NCBI GenBank assembly: GCA_950022655.1
Contig: OX465583.1
Coordinates: forward strand, 71,311,152 to 71,375,151
Origin: Alentia gelatinosa
Lineage: Eukaryota > Annelida > Polychaeta > Phyllodocida > Polynoidae
Reading direction: 5' to 3'
DNA length: 64,000 nucleotides
Position numbers and translations under genes: made by a program
The notes under the pieces: generated by a model
Database searches by the model: none
Told to the model about the DNA's origin: nothing
The model's input: only the letters and a program-made list of their open reading frames with translations
Shown: piece by piece, positions 12,201-27,200 of the stretch
Numbering within the stretch: position 1 is the first letter of the stretch
Layout of the letters: each line of letters opens with the position of its first letter

Positions 12201-15200
12201 CTGGAATCCTCATCTTATTTGATTTATAGATGATCCTAGTAACTGAGAACCATTTTGGGAACCATTTTTCCATAGTCTCCTCTCAGAGGAATCCCAGTGA
12301 ATCAGTTCATTTATTTTTTATATTTTTTGGTAATTTTTGATTTTGCACAAATAAAAATGTAATTCGTCACTTGTGCAAATACAAAAAATATTATAGACTT
12401 TCGTGATGATCCCATTTTCCTGTCAAGACTAAGGTGTTTCCTAATTCTCTTTTGAAGCATGATGCTGGTAGAACGCAACAATTATGGTTTTATCTTAGTT
12501 ATTGGGTAATAGTCACTAAATCGGTCAGATCTCGAGATCACCGCCTTTTTCTATATTGGTAGACTGGAGACTTCCTTTAAAATGATGTGCTGTCAATGTT
12601 AATGACTCTGGTAAAGTAGGTCAGTAGATCAGTAACCTCTTATAACTGATACAAACAGCCTTTACTGCACCTATTCTACGGGGACCTTTTGTAATTTGAT
12701 TATAACCTTGAAGGGTGGAGTATTGGTTGCCATATATCCTTTGTTTCTCTGTATACATATTTGTGTTTTGAATTGTCTTTGTGCATGTGTATTATTCGGT
12801 GTGATGTACATAGGCGTGTATTTAGTTTTATCATCCATCTAATACAAAGTGTCCATAGATCAGATATGGGGCATGTATATGCATAACTGGATCATACGGA
12901 TATGTCGTATGCTCCGAGTTCTGACAAAGGGTGCATACGAAAAGAAAATGCATACCGAAAAAGAACTGATATTGGCACGCCCCTTATCATGAAAAGGTGG
13001 ATAATAAATACAATATAGACTAGTTTCAGATTAAAGCGATTGTATGCTCCTTGGAGTTGACTCTACGCAATATCCTTGCATGTGCTCGGATAGTACCATG
13101 CGTCAACTTTTTAGAGCATACGACCGCTTGTATCAGAAACCAGTCAATAGGGTGTATGTACATGGAAACAGAGTTTGCCATATACGATCTGATGCAAAAT
13201 AATTTGGCACTCCAAAAGGGAGCATAAACAAACCATATGTGATCAAAAATGGGCAACCCCACTGTAAACCCATCCCAAATGAATTCATGCAGAACAGTAC
13301 AGATTTGCATATCCAAGTCCATGTGCTCAGCATTTTCATCCCATTTGATGAGTTACATTTGCTTCAGGCTGTGGTGTGGTATTAGATGCAGCACAGCCTT
13401 GGCATATTTCTTTGTACAGATATACTTTCAAAATCAGTTTGTTTACGCTCCATAAAATAAAACCCTGTTTTCGTGTATTCACTCACCAACATTTAGATGA
13501 TGTAGACCTACACATGTCCTCGGCCCTGTCTTGCCCGTTCTTCCTGTCCGCATTAAGGGCTGGTTCCACCAACACAATCAATTTGCTGTGGTATATCTTG
13601 GTATACCTTGTTATATCTTACCGTGTCGTGATACGTTACACACAATGATTTTTGTACTTTTTCACGATGTCATGAGTATATTTTGGTGCTCCACCATTGC
13701 AATACCTCAAAATCTATTGCCGACATATGGCAGCATACTGCAGCATATCGCAACAAGAACACGGCACAGGTGCTTAACCAGACCAATGCATCATCGCAAA
13801 TATGCACACGAATATTCAAAACCTAGCAAGATTTAGCAAGACAACCAAATCGTGACTGATCATGTGTGTTGATGGAACCGGCACTTTACTGTCCCTACTG
13901 TTATATCTATATCAATCACCGTTTGTACTGATTGATCATAGGTGGTTCATTTACCAGTTGCGTAGGAGGAATCGCATTCCATGTATTTTCTCTGTGACTT
14001 CCATGCATGTGGATGTTAGAGTTGTAGAAAATCGTGATGATTTTTGATGGATCCTCGGTATAATCTTTCTTTGTTTACCTTTCATATTATGGATAGCTCC
14101 TTCACATTTATCTCAGTAATTTATACCTTTACATGTTCAGTGCCAAGAATCCGCTGTCAAGTGAACAACAGAAATTAGGCCCGTCGTCCACTGAGCTGTA
14201 GATTATTTATGATGGGCCTTCCGATGTACCTAAAGTGGGATTCACACGAAGAGACTCATGTACCTGAGACTGGTGTACTTCACACCTTTCCCCTAGTCTC
14301 AGACAATCCTCGTTTGGTAAAAAATTCTCATGGCTAAGTACTTTTATCAGTCTCAAGAAAAAATGGCGAATTTGATTCACATGGGAAGACACACCTGGTA
14401 CATAATCTCAGACATAGTCACAGGGACCACTCACCTTGGGACTCAATTACCCTTGATGTAAAGGGTGTTACGAACATGTAATTATGCTTGCTGGCCTCCT
14501 ATTGGCTAGGGCAGGTACATGGTCGCAGCAGGTCCATTTGTCTCACCAAAATGCCCCTATAGATTTTAAACCTGTTTAAAGTCAAAATCTCATGAGATTC
14601 TGTTCCTTGTTAGGGGTGATTGTCGCCGACAATTGCAAGGGAAAAAAGTTGTCTCAGCAAAATGGAACCGTGTCATTCACACGAGGAGATTGTGTTCCAG
14701 TACCAAATCATAACAGGATTTGTCTCAGACAAACACCTTGTGAGGTACATGAATCCCACCGTGTGAATCCCATTTAAAAATCAATTACGATGCACGCCGA
14801 TGTTCCTAGTCTAGAACTTCATGTTAGATATTCCCGCTTTTCTATGATTATTGACGCATTGTAGTGCATCGGGAGGTCTTAAATTGCCTTCGTGGTAGGT
14901 GGACGCCGAGCCTAAAGGCCTGTTTCCATTGGCCGACGAAGAGGGTGTAGATTTCTTTAGATCTCCTAATAGCCTATTTACATTGGCCGTCACTGATCTT
15001 CAGTCAGGCACCACCGACGGACCTTTAGCACTGCTTAGGCAAAAATGGAAATGGCCTAATAGGAGAACTAAAAGAAATCTACACTCTTTTCGTCGGCCAA
15101 TGGAAACAGGCCTTAACTGAGAAATCTCAACCCTCTGAGTACAGTCCATCTGGGGAATGGAGGGCAAAGTTATTAGCACTCAAAAATCAATGATCTTCAA

Positions 15201-18200
15201 ACGCACTAAAACTACCAATTCTATTTGTATCAGTAATTTCCATCTTAGATCTTTCAGAACAAACTTTGCTTTGTGATACCTGAACTTTATGCCAATAGTT
15301 TATCCTAGGGACTATGTTTTCACATGGTGTAATAATATACCACTTCCGGCGGATACAGCCGGATCTATAGCCAGTTTACAACCCTTTGGAACATATTGAG
15401 TACAAAAAAGTAGAACTTAAAAAAAGATAAACTATTCCTTGTGCGATACGTCTTTGTGACACAACTCTTATATTCATATTCACACTCCTTATCACTATTT
15501 ACTCATACTCTTATAATTGCTATTATTACTATTATTACTATTATTATGTACATACTTTATTAGTTGTAATTATAAACCCCTAAGCTGGACCTTGATCTTC
15601 CTCGATTTATACTTATTTAGCCACAGTTGAAGATCTGACCTTGTGTTAGAACTGTTTGTATTTAGAAACCAAATTTTTTTTAAAAACCAATCCTCCTTCA
15701 CTGCAGAACGTCACACGGGGACCTTAGTGGACGCGAGCTCGTGGTTGATTTAATGCTGATTTTATTTGCAGGGTGCATCGTATGAGGTCATCACATTAAA
15801 GGTGGGTCGGTCACGCAGATGACCGCTCTAACGGGGTGTTCCACCATTCCCACCTCACCTTCTAACAAACTGCATGTCATAGAGCCATTTTCCAATGACC
15901 GACGTAAGGCGTGTTCCATTGGCTGGGGAAAATGGCAGAGATTATTTGAGTTACCCAGAAAGTCTGTCGGTGGTGCCCCTGACTGTGCATCGGGTTTGAA
16001 AAACCAGTGAGGATAGTAGAATCCACTCAGTGACCAAGCTTTCACTCAGTGGTGGGTGGTGCCGCATTGCATAATCTAAGCAGAAAAAGTTGTGGGTCGT
16101 TTCACGAGCTGGGTCGTTTCCATTGACTGATTTTGGGTCAACAGTGCCAAAAGTCCGTCGGTGGATCCTGCCTGTAGATCAGTGACGGGAAATCGGCCAA
16201 TGGAAATGGGCTTTAATCGGGAAACACTGACACCAGATCGGTGAATAGAAACAGATATGCAGAGAGGCGTTCACTGATTAACTGTGCTTAGATTATGCAA
16301 CCACCGCAATGGTCATTGTGTTTAGATGGCAGTTCTGTCAGTATGGACCTGTCAAATGCGGCAGAAACAAGGCATACACAATACCCTCATCGAGATACCG
16401 ACGTGCAGTCATTGACCACCACCGACTGACTTTTAGGAGAACTCAATAAATCGGTGCCATTTTCGTCGGCCTGTGGAATATGGCTAATACAGATATATTT
16501 AAGTTGAACCCACACTTGTTATTGTTTACTGAGCAAGGTTCAGCCCTTTCAGTAGTCACATCCTAGGATCTGCGGCCTGTTGAATAACTGATGGTTACGA
16601 AAGTGAGGTGTAGAAAGAGATCAGGTACGATAATAATTCAATGATATTGAATTCAGTAATACTGTCCTACCTGACCAAAGATCGTCCATAGGTGTTAAAT
16701 AAATTCAACCAACTTCGCGATCAGAAAAGGGTCTTCATGTACGATTCTGAATTATTCAACAGGCCCCAGGTTCATACAGGAGCTCTGCTGGTGTTAGCAA
16801 TGACGAACTAGAGTCATGTATTATCGAACTTTCTCATCAAAATTAAATACCCTGTAAATGCCATCTTCCATACAGGAATTTAGAATTAGTATGGTGTCTG
16901 GATTCAAACCCGTTCTAGAGTTCAGTTCAATCTTGTTCAAAGCAGGGTCCCTCATAGAATAGAGTGACAGTACACATTCCTGGTTGCTTCTTTAGATACA
17001 TACTTCAGGGTGCGAGTCCTTACTAAACATGGTATAAAAAAAATGAGAAAAACAAAAAAAAACAAAAAAAACAGGCAGGTCGCGACTACTTGAATTGAAC
17101 CCTGTTTCAGTCCATCTTCTTTCATGACGTCATTCATTGACGCGTCGGTCCGCCCCCTAGTGTTGTCATGTGAGGCCATCTCGGAGTGACGTCATGTAGA
17201 TGTGTCCACAATAGAGGCTCTCATGTTTCGTGAATGTTGCTTTGACATGCTGAATGCAGAACCTGAGCATGCCTCGGATGTCATGCTTGCCCGACCCCAC
17301 AAGGTGCAGCCTGTTTCTTGCTCCTACTTTCTCTATTAAATTGTGTTGCTTGGTGTGTTCTCCTGTCAAGTGGAATTCACCTCACAGGGTTCAAAATCTC
17401 ATGAGATTCTCTTCCTTTTTAGGGGTTAATAATGTCAAAAACAATTGCAGGAGAAAATATATGTCTCAGGGAAATGGAACCTACAATTCAGAGGAAGAGA
17501 TTTTGTTCGAGTACAGAGTTTCAGCAAGATTTGTCTCAGAAAAATACCCTGTGAGGTACATATATCCCATCAGTAATCCATCACATTGCAGCTCACGCCA
17601 TGTTGTAAGATGGACGTCTCTGATGAATTCAGTTCTCTCCTGCACCCAGATACAGCATGCTGCAAGTCGTACCGTCGAATCCCACTTTAGTTTATTCTTT
17701 ATGCATGATGTGTTGCTGCTGCATGCTGTCCCGTCCCTGCACGTCTCGTCCTTGTTGTTGCAGGGGGACCGTGGACCTCCTGGTCTGCCCGGAGGACTTG
17801 GCGACGAGTGGCCGGACCGTATAGTAACCCTCAAGGTAACATGTGGCGTTTCCCGCTGCCGACTAAAAACCCACCGATAATTTTCACGCTGTACAACACT
17901 TGGTCGGTGGTTCTCCTTTGGAAAGATCAGTGGTACATAATCAGTGACCTGCACTGCAAAAATGTGGTGGACGCTCACCGACTTTTGGTAGTAAAATGCA
18001 GAGCATCACTGATTGATCCAATGTGCTTTGATTTTGTTGGTGGGTGCTGAAGTCGGTCAGTGGTGCCATATTGCATAAGGCAGGAGAGCAGAATTGTTAA
18101 CCATCTCTGTTTCGACTTTACAATTATTACACTAAATGTGTAGAATAATCAGTTGGCAGTGCAAAATGCTAAAATCAGTGGTCATTATTGGCAGGTGGAA

Positions 18201-21200
18201 ACACCATATTATGTGGTGTTTCCACTTGCGGATTATTACCACCGATTATGGCAATGCCGACCAGATATGTGATACTTTTTGTGCGATAATCCTCTGAGCA
18301 GGTGGAAAAAAATGGGTCAATGATTTTTCTCTCAAACATCACGCTATATGGCATCACCGACAAACTTTTGACATCACTGAATAAAATCAAACCTTGTTAA
18401 AAATCGTATTTTGTGGTAGGGGAGGTTAAAGGTAAAGTGGGTCACAACTTTTGATGAGGGATGATTTAATAACAGCAGAATAGTAATGCGTTACAAAGGG
18501 ATTCTAAGATCCAAATCTACCGGAGTTAAAGTTGGTGCTAAGGACGGACAAGTAAGACTAATGGAAACTCCTGAGGCCATCAATGCAAGCAACACGGGTA
18601 AAGTATCTTTCTGAGTGACTAGTTTAGTAACTGTTTCATGTTCCTTGTGTTGAGTGCATGTCATGTTTAAGTGCATGTCTGTATAGAAGATGTGAATTGT
18701 TAGTTTCATAGAAATGCATTTTACTGCACATATATTTTGACACCCCTCCCGGTGAAATAGTAACATGCAAATATGAAACAAATATCACGCTGTAATTTTC
18801 ATCCATCATGGTCTTGAGTCGATAGACTTTGGTCTAAATACGGCTATAGACTTTTTATGGGATGCCCATCAGGGTTTCGTTGCTCCTGGAAATGTAGGAG
18901 AAGCGTTGCTCCAGTAATTCGGATCATGTCATGTGGCATCGTGATTTTCATGTTGTAACGCTACACTTTACCAACACCAAATTTGCAGTGGTATAAGTAA
19001 AAGGTTCGTTAGATTTTTAATTGAATATAGATGGCGACATAGTTATGATGTGATCTGCAAAGAATCTGGAGCAGTGATTTCGACCTCGGGTCGCTATTCT
19101 GCGATCTGCAAAATGTGGAGCAATGTCCCCCGTGATACACTAGTTTTGAGTATAGGAAAGACCAGTAGACTGCAGATTGCTTTGGTTGACTTATATTAAA
19201 GGCTTATACATGTATATTCTAACATCACTAGGGAGAGCCGGGCCAACCTGGTCCACCTGGAAAACCTGGGCCTGGGGGACCAGTCGGCTTACCTGGATAT
19301 GATGGACTACCTGGACCCCAAGGCAAACTGGTAAGAATCTTAATTACTATCATTATTACTATTATCATTATTATTAGTGTTATTATTATTATCGTTATTA
19401 TTATTGTTGTTATTATTATTATCATTATTATGATTATCATTATTATTATCATAACATATTTCCATAAACCTGATCAATACAAATAGCAGAGGCTTACCCC
19501 TAGGATACCTCAAAAAGTCAGACTTAGTTATCAACTGGCAAGAAAATAAGATAGTATAATTTTCGTGCTGTTTTTGAATATTTCCTTTGAGTTAGTTGTT
19601 TGGGTTTTTATACACAGTTTGTTCCAAAATATTTCTATAGAAGAAACCTATGATGAGTTACGGTCATATCCCATGAGTTTAAAAAGTTCAGTAATTCACA
19701 TTTCGAACCACATAGATACAGAAAGCAACTCGTTTTGGTCACAGTCATCGATCTCCATATCATTTTAACTTTGTAATATTCACTTGGTTGTCGCCTCGTT
19801 CATATAACTCTGCATTCAAACTCTATGGAGAACGATGACAGTGACCAGAACTTGTTGGTTTCTTCTTTGGTTTCCTCCTCTTTGATCTCAACGTTTCGGT
19901 GAATATACCTCACATCTAATCCACCTTTTCTCATCATTTCCAGGGTCCACAAGGACCACCTGGCGATCCCGTGAGTATTCTACCCTTATCAAAAACTTGT
20001 CACTCCAAACTATCATCATAGACATTCATTTGATTTTTCATTTGCATTGCACCCTGCTGCTACTAGGCACTCAGGGCAAGGTTATGTTAAATACACCACA
20101 ATGTGACCGCGCACAGAAACAGGCAATATGGCACCTGTTGGAGTAGATTGGTTTTGGCCTGCAGAGGTTCAATTCTGAAGGTTGTAGATGCGTACTTGAT
20201 TTTGATTTTTATAGCTTCGGTGCTGATTTGGTTGAGGGTTTTTAGGTGTGCTTTGACGCGATCATCTGGATAATGAAGATTTCCTCAGTCATGGATAATA
20301 TTGAAATGTTTGTGGGTGTCTCAGAAAGAGAGATGGGGCATGTATATATATTGTTAAGATACAGCCAACTATATCTAACTATAAACAGTGGCGCCACCAA
20401 ACGGACTCCACGAAACTAATTAGCGCTACAAGCGCCACCTCCGGTCACGCACATTGTTAGTAGCGTCACCTTATACCGCCACTTCTCCAACAAATTAGAG
20501 TTCATTATACATTGTTGAGTCTTAGGTGTAAGGTATTTTGATGAGAATCATCAAAAACGTTAAAATATGTTAGGAGGAAATCGCATGCCGCTACAGGGTT
20601 TTTATTTATTTCAGAAGGTTACAGTAAATATTGCAATGTGGTTATAAAATACTTAGTAGAAACCGAAGGAGAGTTAGACTTGTCAGTGTCTATGCCACTC
20701 TGGTCAGGTCTGTTCCTCACTACGCTCAACGTCTAAATCGAGTTTGGTTTCGTATTTATCCTATCCCGTCTCCACGACTTTATGATATTAGGAAAGTCCG
20801 ACTCGATTACGTTCATGTTTGACAGCTGTCAGAATTTCTGCTCTGCAGCCGGAACTATTTACACAGGTGAATAATTCCTGATCGCTGATTGGTCAATTTT
20901 TATATTTCTCTAGGTATATGAATTTTACTTTATGTCATGGCACGCCACATAAATTTGCCTATGTTAAATCAATGACGACTTTTTATTAGGGGTAGGATGA
21001 ATTGATACATAGTTGGTTAAGTGCATATTGTCTGATCCTAGAAAGGGTTCCAGTAGGTTTGATATATTCGTGTGATTTGTAGCGAGATGCTCATGACGCG
21101 TCATGATTTTGACGCATGATGCCTTGAGGCATCATACCTCCAATACTTACAAAATTGTTTTAACAAAGAAATAATAGAGCAATATTCATTAAATCTTCAT

Positions 21201-24200
21201 AGAATGAAGATATGACATCATATTTATCATCCTACCCCTCATATAAATCTCCAAGGGTGTGAGTGTATGCCATGGTTATGCCATGATATATATTATGCCA
21301 CGGTTATGCCATTTATATTTAAGCAGAACTGTCTTTAGAAAAATATGCCTCGTGACGATTACTACGCATCCAAACTCGTGGCGTAGTGGTTCAAAATATT
21401 TTTCGAAAGCGGTTCTGTTTTTATCTCACCCCCAACACGAACCTTACAGTCGATTTTAAGCAATAATATAATCATGTATTGAATTGTTCAAACAATGGCG
21501 TCGGAACTATTATTGCTGCAGCTGCGGTTCAAACAATGGCGCCGGAACTATTTTTTTTAACGCGACGTTCATTGGTTGCTACGTTTCTATGTTCTCTGCC
21601 ACCACCATGGCGTAGTGCTGTAACTTTACGTAGGTGAGCGTTGCGAATTTTATTTCAATGTTAACTCAATGGCAGGGGTGGGATAAAAGTGCCTCTGTTG
21701 GTATACTGTCAGAGCACCCTTCGCTATTGGAGTAACTCGGTTGCAGGCACCAGTCCGTAAAGGGTTAAATCATGAACATTGCTGCTGAGTACTTAAAGGC
21801 ATATCTGACAATTTCGCCTGAAAATTAAAACCCATGTCATTCTCCTGATATTTGAATATGATGAGCTCAAAGTGTCGTAGAGCACAAATCTAACTTAAAA
21901 ATCAGGGGTCACCATGCTGGTATTTGATTTAGAGATCAGTATTAAGATATTATTATAGAAGAATATATAGAAATTCTAAAAGGTTGTTTTTCGCATAGTA
22001 AAACCCATGCCATTTATGTCATGCTTTCACGTTTAAATCAAGCAACTTGACATATTTTACCTATCAAGATTGGATAAACTGGACAAAACGTTAAATTTAC
22101 TCATTTAGAATTAGAATAAATCCCCAAAAGCCAGATTTAACTGATAATTGTCATTATATATAAAATCACCAGATGGCGCCACAGTGAATTGTAGGATATG
22201 CCTTTAATAGTCATTAACAGGTGCTTCATTGCTTTGTCATTGTAGGGACGATCCGGAAAGGACGGCATCCCCGGCTTACCGGTCAGTTAATACCCCTTGT
22301 AATCCACTGTAGTCTGTGTAATCTATTCGTAATACAACAACAGATTACCAAGCCTTCGCCCCCTCATTCGGTCACTTGATATCTCTTTTTCTACTAGTTT
22401 TCTCTCATTAAAACTCTCTCCTTTTAAAGCTTACTAGATACTGGTGAAAATCGGGTTTCACGTATCTGGAATAATTGAAACCATCTTCGTAGTTCTCATA
22501 GAAAACTCAATAATCCTCAACACCCGATACATATTTACTATCCACCTAATATAGAGTGTCCCTAGAAAACACATAGGGAGTCTGCAAAGATATTTTGTAT
22601 GTTCCGGGCTGCGAAAACCGGCGCATTCGTAAAAATAGTGCGTATGAAAAATAGTGTGCATACTTAAATGAACTAATATCAGTACGCTACTTGTCAGAAA
22701 AAGGTGGATAATAAATGCAATATAGACTGGTTTCAGATAAAAGCAGTAGTATGAGTTGACTCTACGCAATATCCTCGCATGCGCTTGGATATTACTACGC
22801 GTTCACTCCTTAGAGCATACGGCCGCTTGTATCTGAAACCAGTCAATGTTGTGTATGTATTATATCTAAATGCGTTTATATCTTATTAGAACGAACATAA
22901 TCTCCTTCTCTATACCCGTTGAGCATCTAAGAGGTTTATCTGCAAATCACATCTCTCCATAACGCTTGCATTCCTGCTTACCCTAAATCTGGAGCAGAAT
23001 CTCTACACAATACCGTGCTGACATCATATTTAAGTGTCGGTTCTACCAACAAACATTTTGCTGTGGTATATCTTGGTATATATCTTGTTATATCATACAG
23101 TGTCGCGGTATGTTGTACCTCCTCTGTTGCGATATATACCGCGTGCGATGATATATGTACTTTGTCGTGATATTGTGTCTATATTTTGGTGTTTCATCAC
23201 CGTGACACTTCAAGATCTATTGCTGACATATTGCGGCATACCGCCATCTATCGTGACATGAACATGGCACAGGTGCTTAACCAGACCGATGCATCATTTC
23301 AAATATGCACATGATTATTCAAAACCTAGCAAGATTTAGCAGGGCAACCAAATTGTGACTAATCTCGTGACTAATTGTGTGTTGGTGTAACCAGCACTTT
23401 AATCACAATCCACAGAACATATAAAGTGAACATTGGAAAACAGCTAAATATATCACTCTTGGATTGCTGGACAACCTCGTTTTACATAGGGAGCCAGAGT
23501 GAACCCGCTAAAACGGCAGATACCCATGCTCAAAACACCATTTCCGGAGGCCAGTAGGAACGCTTAGTGCTAAAGCTATGGGGGTTTGAGGCTAGAATTC
23601 TGTCTTTGGTCTCGTCTGCTCCTATTGAAGAGTAGTTTACTACTTTTGTCTCTGAATAACTCTATATCGAAGCTACGATGACAGATGTTAAGTGTACCAG
23701 AAATATGGATCTAAAAGATTGGAGAATGAGACAAATAATCTCAAACCTATATAGTCAAAGTACTGAGTGCCTATATCAGGAAATGGTGTTTTGTGAACGG
23801 GTATCTGCGGTTTCAGCGTGTATAATGTGGCTCCCTCTGGCCAACAAAAATGGCAGAGATTTTTGAGGTACCCTAAATGTCTATCTGTGCTGCCACCAAC
23901 CTGTATACTGGTATCAATTTATCAGTGGGTGTGCATTATGTACACTGTTTCTACTGTATATATTCAAGGTATACTTAGTCGGTGTTGGCCTTGTTACATG
24001 ATCTAAACCAAATTAATCTGTGAATATTCCCTGCAAGTCTCGTTTCCATCAACCAATCTGGAGTCGGTATACCAGAAAAAAAATTGTGGTTCCCGACTGT
24101 AGATCGGTGCCGAATAGTCGGCCAGTGGAAACAGGGTTTCTACCACTGTCTAGTGCGTATTCATCATAACCAATCACAGTACAGCTTACACTAGTCCGTT

Positions 24201-27200
24201 TACCAACCGTCCGCCTTCAGAGGTACGGCACAGAGAAAAGAGATATGTCCATGAAGGTCAAAGAGAGCATGGCTGATATTGGTCAGCGCTGCTGGGTGAA
24301 AGGAACAATGTGGTTTGTTGTTCTACCTATAGCATCAGTTTGACAAGATTTGATTGGTTCCGATAAATACACACAAGACAGCCCTCTTAACCATGCTTAA
24401 ATAAATCCTGATAAAGTTTTCGTGATAACTCAACAGGGTAAACCTGGACCCAAGGGCGACACTGGAATCGAAGGAAAGCGCGGGTTCCCAGGTCCTCAGG
24501 TTGGCTGAGCTGTACTAAGCATGCTGTTTCCTTTGTTCCATATGTTACTTCTCTTTTTTTTCTATTCAACAAAATTCATTGGTCTACATTTTCCTGATGG
24601 ACACCTCCTCATTTTGTCACTAGTGAGAGGGCACCTCACCAACACTTAACTTTGTTTCTCTCCATTCTATCTAAAGAAATTTGCCCACTTTGGTGTTTTT
24701 TAGATAACTATATACTCTTGGAATCCTTTTACCTTGTCAAATTTAACAATACACTTGTTTGTCCAGCCCACTTCCCAAAGGTTCTTATATATCGGCATAT
24801 ACTAGATTCATTTCTATTCATCTGCCCTTGTTTCCTAGGTTAGTTTGTTCCCTCAAATCATGCATTGTTAGAGTTCCACATGTTGAGCTAGTCAAATTTT
24901 TATGTTTTATTTTTTAATGCCATTATATACTGAAATTAGTGGATAATCGGATAAAAATAGGGACGTATACATATATAATCGGTTGTGGGAAATCGGAGAG
25001 GAATATCAATGAAGATAAGTTTGTAATTGTTCATACAATGGTTGTAAGAGGGTAGCAATACCTAATACATAAAGGAGGATGATATTGTAATATTTTTAAT
25101 AGCCCCATTAATCAGCCCCATATACTACTGTGTGTGTAGGGAGACCCTGCAATCAACGGGGAGAAGGGAGAATCGGGCGAGTCCGGTTCACCCGGTATGC
25201 CGGGCCAGCCGGGCCAGCCGGGCACGCCCGGAGAGAACGGGTCTCCGGGCAACCCCGGCCTCAACGGAGAGGCCATCGGCATCACGGTAGGTGGCGCCAC
25301 CTCATCTGAGCATGCCCAGAACCCAATGACACCCCCAGGAGTCTCAGTCAAATCGGATGTCATTTTTATTTTTGTTCAGTTTTCTTTTTATTGATGCAAA
25401 TCATATGCAGGTATACAGTTGACTCATAGTCCACTATGTTAGCTTTTTATACCTACGGTCGAATAGCTATGATATACTTAGGCATTGCGAAACTCATGAA
25501 TTCAAATAATTGGAAATTATCGTATTCATGACATATAGGAACCATACCACTAGCACACTATCAAAGAGTATGTTTTTACTTTATTAGCAATTGGAGGGGA
25601 ATAATGTCTACTGAATGATATTCTTACCAAATAAAAAGAGCCAAGACTGATAGAAATAGTTTTTATCTTTATCATTTCCCTAAATCCTTATCCGAAAACA
25701 AAAGTATATACATTTATATATACCTATGATGTAGAGAAAGCCTATGGAAGTCTATGGTCACTGTTGAATCCCATCGAGTTTGAATTGCGTAGCAATTCAC
25801 AAGGCGAAGCCGCGTGAATTATGTAGCGATTTACACAAGATGGGATCGAGCTCTAACCATAATCTTTCATAAGTTTCTGAATTTATCTCACCCCTCACAT
25901 TACCTAATCCCCCATTGAGTATTTTTTCTAAAAACTCTATGGGCATTGAGTATGAGTTTCCAATGTTAATTATATGGGGGGGGGGGATACGAGGGGTGAG
26001 ATGATATTTTGCATAGAGCTTGGTTTACATCAGAAAATGGTCGATACTTATAGGAACTTACTTACCTGTGTTGTAACAGGGACCAAAAGGAGAGCCAGGG
26101 GAAGGTCTTCCTGGTTTGCAAGGACCTGCTGGAGTGAAGGGTGAAATGGTGGGTACAGACCGATGTAAGAGTTGTAGGGATCTGAGTGCTAGTTTCACAA
26201 TAACAGAATTATTCTTATTGATATATTTTGATTATAAAAGATGTCAGAAATTTGCAAATACCAGTGGTCATTAAAATAGTACTAGCTGTTAATACAAGAG
26301 GCATCGTTGCTGATTCATATCATTGTTAATGTGTATAGCACACATCATGAAATAAAAGCTAGTGATTCAACATAAATTCATTCATTGAAAACTGAATAGA
26401 AATATCTGAGATATAGTAAGAAATCATACCAAGCCGAAGCCTCCACTTGAGTCAATCCGTCCCATTATTCGTCCATCTTCTGTCACTTCTTCCTTCACTA
26501 GGGAATGCCGGGAGCTGCCGGAAGAGACGGCACACCTGGAGTACCGGGACTTCCGGTTTGTGTTTCCTGCGTATCAGCATGTCTTGTCATTTGACCATCC
26601 ATGAACCGTGTCTTGTCTTCTGATGATAGCTATGGCCCTTGTCTTGTTACCCAACCATCTCTGTCTTGTTGCCCACTCCTTTACCTTTATGCCGGAGATG
26701 CAGCAAGCCAGAAACGCACTGATTTCTAAAATTGCCAACACAAAATGGCGTGTATATGAGATCTTATTTCGTATTTCTCCAGATTATTATTTCCGATACG
26801 CTCAATCATATGTGGGAGATATTCCTATGAAATGATATTTATCATATCATCTGTGTTGGTGATTCTGGAAATTGCTGCGTTTCTCACTTGATGTGTCCCT
26901 GGCTTAACCAATCATACCCGATAGTTCTCATTTGAAAGTGTTTGCATCCATTCCTGGTCTCTATCATTCTTTGATTGTTACAATCTATGACAACGGGGCA
27001 GATTTGACCCGGTCAGATCATCATGAATAGATGATGATGTCCTTCTTCCGGGACTGTCATAGATGTTTGTCGTGTGTTTACTGACACCAATCCTAGACTT
27101 CGTACTAACGGCTAAATATTACAGAGGAAACCTATGAAAGATTAGGGTCAGAGCTCGTATCCCATTGAGATTGAATCATGTAGTAATTCACAAGGCGAAG

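Noticed and set aside
17481..17978. 165-residue open frame on the - strand
   Set aside because: Antisense to collagen exon 7 and to repeat sequence; no recognisable domain.
25112..25363. Collagen-like frame on the - strand
   Set aside because: Same artefact opposite exon 12.
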